Shown here in pieces: positions 42,000 through 50,666 of a DNA stretch of 64,000 bases. A program made the position numbers and the translations under genes. The notes beneath the pieces are model-generated. The model searched no databases. It worked only from the letters and a program-made list of their open reading frames with translations, and had not been told where the DNA came from. The DNA lies in NCBI RefSeq assembly GCF_020859565.1, contig NZ_JAJHUO010000009.1, forward strand, positions 62,001 through 126,000. The letters run 5' to 3'. This stretch comes from Saccharothrix luteola. Its GTDB lineage: Bacteria; Actinomycetota; Actinomycetes; Mycobacteriales; Pseudonocardiaceae. Numbering within the stretch: the first letter of the stretch is position 1; each line of letters begins with the position of its first letter.

Positions 42000-42830
42000 A
42001 TGACTACCGACTACGTTCCCAGCAGCGCCGAGGTCGTCGCGTTCTACGACAACGCGCTGCCGCTGATCGCCCGCCTGGCCGGCGACAACGTCCACTACGG
42101 GTACTGGCACTCCCGTGCGGACACCAGCACGTTGCACCAGGCCATGGACAACCTGACCGACGTGATGATCGAGCGCCTGGCGGTCGGTTCCGGTCAGCGG
42201 GTGCTCGATGTCGGGTGCGGGCTCGGTGCGCCGGCCCTGCGGCTGGCCCGGGCGACCGGGGTGGAGGTCGTGGGGATCTCGACGAGCGGGGCGATGGTCC
42301 GTGAGGCCACCTCGCGCGCGCGTGCCGCCGGGCTCGACGGGCAGGTGCGCTTCGAAGTCGCCGACGCCGAGGACCTGCCGTTCCCCGACGGCTCGTTCGA
42401 CGCGGCGTGGGCCATCGAGTCCTTGGTGCACATGGCCGACCGGCCGCGGGTCTTCCGCGAGGTCGGCCGAGTGCTGCGGCCGGGGGGACGGCTGGCGTTG
42501 ACGGACTTCTACGAGCGGATCCCGTTCACCGGCGAGCGGCTGAGGATGATCGAGGAATACCGCCGTGCCGCGTTGAACACACCGTTCCACCGGCTGGAGG
42601 AGTACCCGCCGATGCTGCGTGCCGCCGGCCTGCACCTGATCGAGTACCTCGACATCAGCGAGCAGACCGACCGGCACTACCCGATGCTGCTGGAGCGGCT
42701 GCGCGCCCACCGTGAAGACCTGACCGCCGAGTACGGAGCCGAAACGGTCGCCGCGCTGGACTCGGTGTTCACCAACTGCGCCCGTACCGGCGAACCGCAC
42801 TACATGCTGATGACCGCCCAGCGGGGCTGA
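42000..42830 (+). CDS. SAM-dependent methyltransferase (third copy)
   Basis: A 276-residue member of the same group: FYDNALPLIARLAGDNVHYGYW, VLDVGCGLGAPALRLARATG, DLPFPDGSFDAAWAIESLVHM and RPGGRLALTDFYE. ATG with a GAAAGG-type site upstream. It lies 41 bp after the second copy and is the last confident gene of the biosynthetic cluster. Its substrate is unknown. Confidence 0.87.
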   Translation: MTTDYVPSSAEVVAFYDNALPLIARLAGDNVHYGYWHSRADTSTLHQAMDNLTDVMIERLAVGSGQRVLDVGCGLGAPALRLARATGVEVVGISTSGAMVREATSRARAAGLDGQVRFEVADAEDLPFPDGSFDAAWAIESLVHMADRPRVFREVGRVLRPGGRLALTDFYERIPFTGERLRMIEEYRRAALNTPFHRLEEYPPMLRAAGLHLIEYLDISEQTDRHYPMLLERLRAHREDLTAEYGAETVAALDSVFTNCARTGEPHYMLMTAQRG

Positions 42831-42906
42831 CAGCGTTTCGACGTCGACGGCCGGAGTGCCATTGCCGGTTGGTTGTCACGACGACACGTCAGAGGAATTT
42901 CGGGTG

Positions 42907-43325
42907 ATAGTGGGCAATTCGACCACCGCTGCGCTGAGGCGGGCTGATGGCGTCGTGGTGGGGGTGTTCGTCGCCGGGTGCGCGGAGCGCATGGCGCAGT
43001 TCTTCACCGGCCTGCGCGGCGACGACCCGGCCAGGCCTGTTCCTTCTACTCGGTTCTCGTCGCCAAGTACGCTTGTTCGTATCGCGTGTCGGGTGATGTT
43101 GAAGATGCGTTGCGCTGCGCGCACGCTGCTTTGACGGCAATGGGGCAGTTGGATCGGAATCTCGAGGGCGCCACCTTCGTGGCGGGCGAGCATCAACAGC
43201 GACAGCGGGAAGTCTCGCTGCGTGCTGGGCAACCTGATCTTCAGGTCGAGTTGGCGCGACTTCGGGCAGAGGATCAGGTCGTGGCTCGGGATCGTCTGAT
43301 CGCGCTCAGGAGTCGGCTGGTCTGA
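42907..43325 (+). pseudogene. Possible frameshifted gene remnant
   Basis: Two adjacent plus-strand frames read as protein-like but are separated by a frame change near 43040. The first contains STTAALRRADGVVVGVFVAG; the second AKYACSYRVSGDVEDALRCAHAAL and a charged helical end finishing at the TGA 43323-43325. The second part has lower third-position GC than its neighbours. No start with a good ribosome binding site is present. I cannot assign a family. It marks the right edge of the biosynthetic cluster and may be a decayed gene. Confidence 0.35.
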
Positions 43326-43665
43326 GGCACTGTTTCCGGGCTGGAGCACGTGGGGCGGCTGCAGTTCGACGCGTTCCCAACGGGACCGCCGGCCGCATTG
43401 CCCTTCCGCGTCGCCTGGCCGGGGATCGTGTGGTCGACGGTCCATGGGCACGGTGGAGCAGGTGAAGTTCCGACGTCTCGAAGTCCTGCTCCCTGCTCAC
43501 GTGAGCACGCGTGAGTACGCCCTCGCCCGTGCGGTGTTGAGTGCGCTCGACCCGACGATGATGATCGACGACCGCATGTTGGCCACGCCTCTCCGGCCGG
43601 GTACAGGCGGACGGAGTCGGCGAATGGCGACGACGCCGCTTGCCGGCGGTCTAGGCTTGTCGTCC
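43326..43665 (+). other. Upstream region of the NACHT gene
   Basis: About 340 bp with no convincing gene if the NACHT protein starts at the leaderless GTG 43666. An in-frame ATG at 43444 would use 222 bp of it, but the encoded extension has no family resemblance and spans the -10 element. Confidence 0.5.
43652..43657 (+). promoter_or_regulatory. -10 element for leaderless NACHT gene
   Basis: TAGGCT ends 8 nt before the GTG at 43666; no Shine-Dalgarno lies in between. This decides the start of the NACHT protein. The -35 is weak. Confidence 0.55.
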
Positions 43666-46623
43666 GTGCGAAGAGACCCCGCCATTTCGTTCCGCGGCGC
43701 CCTCCAGATCCTCGGACACCACGACCGCCCTTGGCTGGACCGGCTGAACGCCCTGGCGGGTGGCGCTGTGCTCGCCGCCGGCTTGGTGCCCGCGGTGAGC
43801 GCGGTGTGGGGCTGGGTGGACCAGAAGAACGAGGCCGTGGGCCTGCTGCGGAAGATGCTGGATTCGACGGCGAACCGGCTGACCGGCACAGGTGGGTTGG
43901 AGCGGCACGAACTCGTGCTGGCCGCGCACACCACGATCGTGTTGACGGCGTTCTTCGAGACCCTGCGCGCGGAACTGGGGGAGGTCTACCGGACGGCGGC
44001 GATCACGGACTCCGAGAAGGTCGTGCTGGCTGCGGGCAGACGGCCGGACGACGACGAGCCGCTGGTCCGACACCTCTACACCACGCCGGTTCCCACGCCG
44101 TCCGCCGTGTCGGGCTTCGAGGAGGTCGCCGGCGGTGTCGTCGAGTGGGCCGCGAACCTGTACCGCTTTGTCGACGACTTCCTCGCCGGGCTGGAACTGT
44201 CGCCGTACCGCCGGCTCAAGGCCCTCCCGTTCGGAACGGCGGTGGCTTCGCGTTACCGGTCGTTATTCCTGGAGTTGGCGGCGAAGGTGCCCGAGGTGGC
44301 CGTGTGGGCGGACCTGACCGAGCACGCGGCGACGAGGACGGCGATGGCGCGGCTGGAACGGCTGCTGACCGTCACCGGGTCCGAGCCGTCCCGCGACCTG
44401 CGTGCGATCGTGCGCAGCGTGAACAGGTCGGTCCTCGACCTGCCGGTGGTCGACGTGGACGCCGACGGTTACGGCGTCGACGCGGTGTTCCCGCCGGTGG
44501 AGAAGATCTTCACGGATCCGCGCTACCGGATCGCGGAGGCCGACAGCGGCGCCCGGTTGGCCTCCGAGGAGTGGTGGTCGAAGGTGGAGCAGGGCAGCGA
44601 CCTGGACCTGGTGCTGGCGCGGCACTTCACCGGCGACCTCTGCGCGCGGCTGCCGCTGCTGTTCCTCGGGCACCCCGGTGCCGGGAAGTCGTTGCTGACC
44701 CGGGTCCTGGCCGCACGCCTACCGGACGAGGGCTACACCGTGGTGCGCGTGGCCCTGCGCCGGGTGGACGCCAACACCACCATCTCCAACCAGATCCAAC
44801 AGGCCCTGGACCTCGACACCCATGGCCGGGTGCAGTGGCACCGACTCGTCGAGGACAGCGGTGAGGTCCTCAGGGTCGTGCTGCTCGATGGCCTCGACGA
44901 ACTCCTGCAGGCCACCACCCAGGACCGCGTCGGTTACCTGCACGAGATCGCCGAGTTCCAGCGGCTGGAGGCCGCGATGGGCAAGCCGGTCGCCGTCGTC
45001 GTCACCTCGCGCACGCTCGTCGCCGACCGCGTCACCGTGCCCTGGGGGACGCCCGTCGTGAAGCTGGAGGAGTTCTCTGAAGAGCAGGTCGGCGCCTGGC
45101 TGGCCGTCTGGAACGAGCACAACCCCGGGCCCGGGACACGGCCACTGCCGCTGGAGACCGCCCTGTCCTACGGGCAGCTCGCCCGCCAACCGCTCCTGTT
45201 GCTGATGCTGGCCCTGTACTTCGGTGATCCGTCGGTCCCGCTGGACGACCAGCTGTCCGAGGCCGATCTGTACGAGCGGTTGTTCGACACCTACTCGCGG
45301 CGGGAAGTCACCAAGAAGGCCGGCAGGGTCCTCCGGGGAGAGGAACTGGACGAGGCCGTGGAGGAGCAGATCCGCCGCCTGTCCACGGCCGCGCTCGGCA
45401 TGTTCAACCGGGGCCGGCAGGACATCTCGGAAGCCGACCTCACCGGCGACCTCTCCGCGTTGGAGGAGAGCGTGGAGGCGGGCGAGCGGGTGCTCGGCGA
45501 GTTCTTCTTCGTCCACGCGCCTGAGGCGCGCACCGGTTCGGTGCAGCGCAGCTACGAGTTCCTGCACGCCACGTTCGGGGAATACCTGGTCGCCATGCGC
45601 GTGGTGGAGGTGCTCCGGGACGTCGCGGAGGGCGCGTTCGGTCGGCGGCGTCCGCACGAGCCGGACGACGACCTGCTGTTCGCGCTGACGTCCCACCAGA
45701 CGCTGGCCGTGCAGCAACCCGTCATGTCCTTCGTCGGAGAGCGACTCGACGCCCTGGACGCCCGTGAACGCGAACGCGTGGCGCGCACTCTGGAAGTCCT
45801 CCTGACCGGCTACCGCCACCGCAGGCCGCCGAGGCGGTTCGACGACTACCGGCCACTGCGGCGCGATGTCGTGCGGCAGCTCGCCGCCTATTCGGCCAAC
45901 CTGGTGCTCCTGCTCGTCAAGGCGGTGCCCGAGGTGCCGCTGGCGAAGCTGTGGCCCCACGAACCGTTGACGCAGTGGCGCAGCACGGTCGACCTGTGGC
46001 AGGCCGGGATCGACTCCACGTGCTACCACACCACGCTGGACAGTTTGGTCTGCGTGGACGGCGTCGTGCGGGAAGGGGACCGGGTGATGCTGGAGCCGGA
46101 GATCCTCCGAGCCCGGCTGCGCGTCGACTCCGAGACGGAGGACAGGCTCAGGACCGGCTTCGCGGTGCACGACGGGCTGAGCTACCTGGTCGACGACGGA
46201 ACCGGAGAAGGCACAGCCCGGGAGTGGAGTCGTTACATCGCGAGCTGGCTCGTCGCCGCGGCGGCCCTTCCCGGTGACATGGCGCCGCCGTTCGTCGACG
46301 TGCCCCGTCCGGACCTGGTCCCGCAGGACACGCTCGTAGCCGTCGCCGAACAGGCCTACCAGGTGCTGGCCCGCAAGTTCCGCGAGTGGACGCCGGAGTT
46401 CGTCGGCGCGTTCGTGGGCTGGCTGGAGACGTGGTCGCCCGTCGTGGACCAACGGATCCTGGAGCGGGCGACCAGTTACAGCCGCAGCATGTCGCTGTTC
46501 ACCACTGCCGAGCTCAGTGTGAAAGCCGATCCGGGTGTGTTCCCTCCGTTCGACACCGACCGTTCGTCGGACTTCAGCGTCTACTGGCGCGGGGCGGGGG
46601 CGAAGGTGTGGCACACGACGTGA
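43666..46623 (+). CDS. NACHT-domain STAND NTPase with helical N-terminal domain
   Basis: A 985-residue protein. Residues 1-~320 are a helical domain opening RDPAISFRGALQILGHHDRP, with a hydrophobic hairpin (LAGGAVLAAGLVPAVSAVWGW) as in NACHT N-terminal helical (NNH) domains. The NACHT domain follows: Walker A GHPGAGKS at 335-342 and Walker B with Asp408 and the DELL-type Asp411/Glu412. A helical sensor-like region fills the C-terminal ~450 residues. Bacterial NACHT proteins act in antiphage or conflict responses; the trigger here is unknown. Start chosen from the leaderless promoter. No clear effector domain is seen; the N-terminal hydrophobic hairpin could itself act on membranes. Confidence 0.85.
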   Translation: MRRDPAISFRGALQILGHHDRPWLDRLNALAGGAVLAAGLVPAVSAVWGWVDQKNEAVGLLRKMLDSTANRLTGTGGLERHELVLAAHTTIVLTAFFETLRAELGEVYRTAAITDSEKVVLAAGRRPDDDEPLVRHLYTTPVPTPSAVSGFEEVAGGVVEWAANLYRFVDDFLAGLELSPYRRLKALPFGTAVASRYRSLFLELAAKVPEVAVWADLTEHAATRTAMARLERLLTVTGSEPSRDLRAIVRSVNRSVLDLPVVDVDADGYGVDAVFPPVEKIFTDPRYRIAEADSGARLASEEWWSKVEQGSDLDLVLARHFTGDLCARLPLLFLGHPGAGKSLLTRVLAARLPDEGYTVVRVALRRVDANTTISNQIQQALDLDTHGRVQWHRLVEDSGEVLRVVLLDGLDELLQATTQDRVGYLHEIAEFQRLEAAMGKPVAVVVTSRTLVADRVTVPWGTPVVKLEEFSEEQVGAWLAVWNEHNPGPGTRPLPLETALSYGQLARQPLLLLMLALYFGDPSVPLDDQLSEADLYERLFDTYSRREVTKKAGRVLRGEELDEAVEEQIRRLSTAALGMFNRGRQDISEADLTGDLSALEESVEAGERVLGEFFFVHAPEARTGSVQRSYEFLHATFGEYLVAMRVVEVLRDVAEGAFGRRRPHEPDDDLLFALTSHQTLAVQQPVMSFVGERLDALDARERERVARTLEVLLTGYRHRRPPRRFDDYRPLRRDVVRQLAAYSANLVLLLVKAVPEVPLAKLWPHEPLTQWRSTVDLWQAGIDSTCYHTTLDSLVCVDGVVREGDRVMLEPEILRARLRVDSETEDRLRTGFAVHDGLSYLVDDGTGEGTAREWSRYIASWLVAAAALPGDMAPPFVDVPRPDLVPQDTLVAVAEQAYQVLARKFREWTPEFVGAFVGWLETWSPVVDQRILERATSYSRSMSLFTTAELSVKADPGVFPPFDTDRSSDFSVYWRGAGAKVWHTT

Positions 46624-46765
46624 CCGGGCGGTTGTTGAAGTCGATCACGTTGAGGTGACAGGTTCGCCGCAACCGCTTTGTCATCGACACAAATCGATGC
46701 ACACGACGGCTGCGGTGTGGTCCCCTATTGGTCGGGTCGGGGGACACCGTTGTGGGGGGTTTGGG

Positions 46766-48715
46766 ATGAGCGAGGACAGATCGAAGGCGCAGTCGTCGGC
46801 GGCCGATCCGCCGGACGGGGCGCCGGTGCCACCGCCTGTTGCCGAGCCGGCGGAGGGTGACGCCGCAGTTGTGGGAATGCCGACGGAGTCGGTTCCGGTG
46901 GAGTCGGCACCGGTGGAGCGGGAGGCCGAGCCGGAAGCGGTGGTGGGGCAGGAGGGGGTGGCGGCAGGAACGGTGGCTGCTGAGCCGTTGGTGGGATCGG
47001 CACCCGTTGGATTGGGAGTGTCGCAAGCGATCGAGCCGGCGGTGGGTGACTCGTCCGCCGGGGCAGCGGATTCCGGTGAACCGGCGGCCGTTGGATTGGT
47101 GGCCCCTGGTTCAGCCGAACCCTCGGCGGCTTATTCCGCTGTGGCGGCGAATCCGTGGGCGCGGCCCTCGGGTCCGGAGGAGCAGGTGGCGTGGGTCGAT
47201 CCGACGCCGACCGACCCGATCCTGCGGATCCCGCCGACGCCGCCCGAGCCGAAGTCCACTGCGGCCGCCGTGCTGTTGAACCTGACCGGGGTCGGGGCGG
47301 GGTACTTCTACCTGCGCCGACGGTGGCAGGCGTGGACGGCGGTCGTGCTCGCGGTCGGGCTCGTCGTGGTCGCGTTCGTCACCAACGCGGCGGCCAACCC
47401 GTGGTTGTGGCGGACGGTGGCCGCGGTGTGGCTCGTGATCCTCGTGCTCGACGCGCGGCGGATCGCGGTGAAGCACCCGCCGGTCGCGAACCGCCGCCCG
47501 GTGGTGATCGGGGCGATCGCGGTGGTCGCCGTGGTGGGCGCGTACATCGCGTACGGCGTGCTGGGCCGCGGCGCCTACGACGACGGGCTCGCCGCCCAGG
47601 GGCGCGGCGACTGCGCGGCGGCGACCGGCCAGTTCAAGGCGGTGACCGGACCCTACGAGCTGACGCTCAGCTCGGACATCGCCGCGGCGAACCGCGGCCT
47701 GGTCGAGTGCGCCGACTTCACCCGTGCGGCCGACGCCGAGGACGAAGCCACCGCCGTGCAGCGCTACGGCCAGTTCCGCCGCGACCACCCGGACAGCCCG
47801 CTGAGCCCGTTCGTCCGCGACGAGCTCGTCGAGACCTACACGACCTGGGCCCGCGGCCTGCGCGACGAGGGCCGGCTGGCCGACTCGATCAAGGTCTACC
47901 GCGACCTGCTCTCCGAGGACGAGTCGTTCGCCCCGGAGGTCGCCGACGCCTACCTGCGGCTGGCGAAGCAGTTCATGGCGGAGGAGCCCGTCGGCGCCAG
48001 CGGGGCGGCCACCGCCCTCGAGGCGATCGCCGACGACTTCGCCGACACGCCGTCCGCCAAGGAGGTGCCCGCGACGTTCGACGCGCTCTACGCGGCGGCC
48101 ACCGCGCCCCTCGCCGCGGGCCAGCCGTGCAAGGTGGTGGACGTCCTCGCGTTCTTCGCGGGCCTGACCAACAAGGTCGCGGAGAAGGTGGCGGGCGAGG
48201 CGAAGAACCAGTACCCGCGCGCCATGCTCGACTGCGGGCTGAGCGAGCTGCGCGACGGCCAGGCGGAAACCGCGGTCGGCACGTTGGACCGGTTCATCAG
48301 GACCTTCCCCGAGCACGGCGACGTGCCGCAGGCCAAGTCGGCGCGCATCGCCGCCAAGGTGGCCATCGGCACGGGCGCGCGGGTGCCGGTGCCCGCACCC
48401 CTCGGCGCGGGTGGCCCGATCACGATCACCTTCTACAACACCGTGAACTCCTCGATCGACATCAAGTTGGCGGGCTCCACGGCGCACGAGTTCACCTTGC
48501 CGCCGTGCGAGACCTGCCCGGAGTACCACGCGCCCGGCACCGGGGCCGCGGCCTGCGACTCGCCCGTCGGGCGGCCCTTGTTCGCCGTCGGCCTGGGGGC
48601 GGGCACCCACCACGTGCTCGCCACGTTCGACGACAGCGGTGACCTGGCCAAGCAGTTCGACGTCCAGGCCGGCGGGTTCGACCTGTACTGCCTGTACGTG
48701 GAGCGCAACAACTGA
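46766..48715 (+). CDS. Membrane protein with acidic Pro-rich N-terminus and helical-repeat exterior
   Basis: A 649-residue protein. Residues 1-~150 are low-complexity, rich in Pro, Glu, Val and Ala. A short hydrophobic zone (~168-265) has three to four membrane helices. The rest is exterior: a TPR-like helical array (DDGLAAQGRGDCAAATGQFKAV onward, with DSIKVYRDLLSEDESFAPEV), and a C-terminal beta domain with two CxxC-like pairs (LPPCETCPEY and a Cys near the end). ATG with GGGGGG upstream. I do not recognise the family. It might anchor a cell-envelope complex. The N-terminal GC skew (46,800-47,150, A/G-rich codons) differs from its neighbours. Confidence 0.75.
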   Translation: MSEDRSKAQSSAADPPDGAPVPPPVAEPAEGDAAVVGMPTESVPVESAPVEREAEPEAVVGQEGVAAGTVAAEPLVGSAPVGLGVSQAIEPAVGDSSAGAADSGEPAAVGLVAPGSAEPSAAYSAVAANPWARPSGPEEQVAWVDPTPTDPILRIPPTPPEPKSTAAAVLLNLTGVGAGYFYLRRRWQAWTAVVLAVGLVVVAFVTNAAANPWLWRTVAAVWLVILVLDARRIAVKHPPVANRRPVVIGAIAVVAVVGAYIAYGVLGRGAYDDGLAAQGRGDCAAATGQFKAVTGPYELTLSSDIAAANRGLVECADFTRAADAEDEATAVQRYGQFRRDHPDSPLSPFVRDELVETYTTWARGLRDEGRLADSIKVYRDLLSEDESFAPEVADAYLRLAKQFMAEEPVGASGAATALEAIADDFADTPSAKEVPATFDALYAAATAPLAAGQPCKVVDVLAFFAGLTNKVAEKVAGEAKNQYPRAMLDCGLSELRDGQAETAVGTLDRFIRTFPEHGDVPQAKSARIAAKVAIGTGARVPVPAPLGAGGPITITFYNTVNSSIDIKLAGSTAHEFTLPPCETCPEYHAPGTGAAACDSPVGRPLFAVGLGAGTHHVLATFDDSGDLAKQFDVQAGGFDLYCLYVERNN

Positions 48716-48717
48716 CG

Positions 48718-48760
48718 AGAAGGCGGCTACCGGGCGGGTGTCGCTCGGTAGCCGCCTTCT
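48718..48760. terminator. Bidirectional terminator hairpin
   Basis: A perfect 15-bp inverted repeat, AGAAGGCGGCTACCG (48718-48732) and its complement (48746-48760), with a 13-nt loop. It sits between the convergent stops of the membrane-protein gene (48715) and the pectate lyase gene (48792), and can end transcripts from both sides. Confidence 0.85.
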
Positions 48761-48791
48761 GCGCCGGCACGTCGGTGCGGGTCGTGCGCCG

Positions 48792-50309
48792 CTAGCAGCT
48801 GCCGTTCGACTCGCTCAGGCCGGTGTTGGCGCCTGCCGTGCGGCTGACGACGCTCGGCACGCAGGTGGCCTGGTCGAGCGCGTAGCCGTAGGGGATGCTG
48901 ACGGTGGTGGTGGACTTGACGTCCGGGCCCGCGGGCTTGTGGTCGCTGCTGGGGGCGGACCAGGTCACGTTGTCGAAGATGTTGCCGCTGACCTGCCAGT
49001 AGCCGGCCTCGGTGGTGTAGAAGGTGCCGAGGACGTCCTTGGAGTTCTTGAAGTAGTTGTTGTCCACCTTGGCCTTGGCTCCGACGCGCGAGTTGATGCC
49101 GGACTCGTTGAGGCTCACGTAGTGGTTGTTGTAGATGTGGGCGATGCCGCCGCGCAGCAGGGGCGTGCGGGAGTCGATGTTCTCGTAGAGGTTGTGGTGG
49201 TAGGTCACGAACCCGTTCGAGACGTCGCTCTCGCTGGACCCGATCAGCCCGCCGCGGCCGGAGTTGCGCAGGGTGCTGTAGGACAGGGTCACGTACTGGG
49301 TGTCGTCCTTCATGTCGAACAGGCCGTCGTAGCCCTCCGACTCGCCACCGGACGCCAGCAGGTTGACGTGGTCGACCCAGACGTTGCGGACGCCGCTCTC
49401 CATGCCGATGGCGTCGCCGCCGTTGGACGTGGGCGAGCCGGACTTCTTGACGTTCTGGATCGTCACGTTGCGGATGATGATGTTGCGGGACTCGCGGATG
49501 TGGATGCCCAGTTGGTCGAAGACGGCGCCGCCGCCGACGCCGATGATCGTGACGTTGCTGATCCGCTTGAGCTCGATCACGCCGGCGGCGGTCTCGCAGC
49601 TGTTGCCCGAGACCTTGGCGGTGTTGCCGTGGTTGATCGTGCCCGAGACCTCGATGACGATCGGGGTGCTGCTGCCGGCCCGGCTGCACAGGGCCTGGTG
49701 GATCTGGGTGCCGGTGGTGGCCCGGACCGTCGCACCGCCCTGACCGCCCGTGGTCCCGCCGTTCTGGGACGCGAAGCCGGTCGCGGTGCCCGTGGGCGGG
49801 TTCGACGTGGTGGTGGTCGTGGTGGTCGTCGACGTGGTGGTTGACGTGGAGGTCGACGTCGAGGTGTTGGTGGGTTGTCCGGTGCACGCCACGCCGTTGA
49901 GCGTGAAGGAGGTGGGCGTGGGGTTGGAGCCGCTCCACGACCCGTTGAAGCCCGGCGTGACCGATGCTCCCGTCGCCAGCGAGCCGTTCCAGGAGGTGTT
50001 GCGCACCGTCACCGCGCTGCCCGACTGGGAGAACTCACCGCCCCACATCTGCGTGACCTTCTGACCGGCCGTGAACGACCACCCCAGCGTCCAGTTCGAC
50101 AGCGGGTCACCCAGGTTGGTCACGGTGACGTTGGCGCCGAAACCGCCGTCCCACTGGTTGATCACGCTGTAGTCGACGCGACATCCGGCCGCCGCATTGG
50201 CATTGGTGCCGGCCGCCATCACCAAACCTCCGGTCAAGGCCGCCACCGACAGGGCCGCGGCAATGCCGGCGGCTCGACTTCTCGTTCGTTGGCCAATGCG
50301 CAGACTCAT
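48792..50309 (-). CDS. Secreted pectate lyase (PL1-like) with N-terminal CBM2
   Basis: A 505-residue extracellular enzyme. It has a signal peptide (residues 1-~40, RSRAAGIAAALSVAALTGG, ending ANAAA), a family 2 carbohydrate-binding module (~41-143, with WTLGWSF and NGSWSGSNPTPTSF), a Thr/Ser linker (~145-175), and a parallel beta-helix pectate lyase domain. The domain carries WVDHVNL and the family RxPxxR motif in IDSRTPLLRGG. It cleaves pectate by beta-elimination with calcium. The CBM2 would hold it on cellulose or plant wall. ATG with GGAGG 7 nt upstream. A CebR-like box lies ~95 bp upstream. Confidence 0.92.
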   Translation of the reverse strand: MSLRIGQRTRSRAAGIAAALSVAALTGGLVMAAGTNANAAAGCRVDYSVINQWDGGFGANVTVTNLGDPLSNWTLGWSFTAGQKVTQMWGGEFSQSGSAVTVRNTSWNGSLATGASVTPGFNGSWSGSNPTPTSFTLNGVACTGQPTNTSTSTSTSTTTSTTTTTTTTSNPPTGTATGFASQNGGTTGGQGGATVRATTGTQIHQALCSRAGSSTPIVIEVSGTINHGNTAKVSGNSCETAAGVIELKRISNVTIIGVGGGAVFDQLGIHIRESRNIIIRNVTIQNVKKSGSPTSNGGDAIGMESGVRNVWVDHVNLLASGGESEGYDGLFDMKDDTQYVTLSYSTLRNSGRGGLIGSSESDVSNGFVTYHHNLYENIDSRTPLLRGGIAHIYNNHYVSLNESGINSRVGAKAKVDNNYFKNSKDVLGTFYTTEAGYWQVSGNIFDNVTWSAPSSDHKPAGPDVKSTTTVSIPYGYALDQATCVPSVVSRTAGANTGLSESNGSC

Positions 50310-50666
50310 GCGTCGCCTCCTTGCGAACAGCACTCCCGGACCGCGGTTCCCGCAGACACGAACCGGTGCCGACCAGCGGTTTCGGCGCGGGGGAGCGGTG
50401 TCTGGGAACGCTCCCAGCGAGCATTGCGCAACTTTGTGGAGCAGGCAACAAAATTCACGTCGGTGAACATCCGGAGTCGCTCCGGGGAGGAAGTCAGCGC
50501 CTTGCGGCGCACACTTCTCGGCAGCGGTCCGCCGATTCATGCACGTGAACAAAAGAGGTGCGGGGCGCGATGGTAACCGAATTCGACGCCGCAGCACGCA
50601 CGGATGTCGAGGACATCGTGATCATCCTGGTCGAGGTTTGGTGTGATCCACCAATCGCCGCCGACT
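50310..50666. other. Regulatory region of the pectate lyase gene
   Basis: About 357 bp between the lyase start and the end of the next minus-strand gene. It contains the CebR-like operator (50403-50416) and an AT-richer stretch around 50430-50460. I see no gene in it. Confidence 0.6.
50403..50416. promoter_or_regulatory. CebR-like operator
   Basis: TGGGAACGCTCCCA differs by one base from TGGGAGCGCTCCCA, the 14-bp palindrome bound by the LacI-family cellobiose repressor CebR in Streptomyces. It lies 94 bp upstream of the CBM2-pectate lyase start, a position that fits plant-polysaccharide control. Confidence 0.7.

Noticed and set aside
42876..43451. Minus-strand 191-codon frame
   Set aside because: No codon bias, no ribosome binding site and no recognisable pattern.
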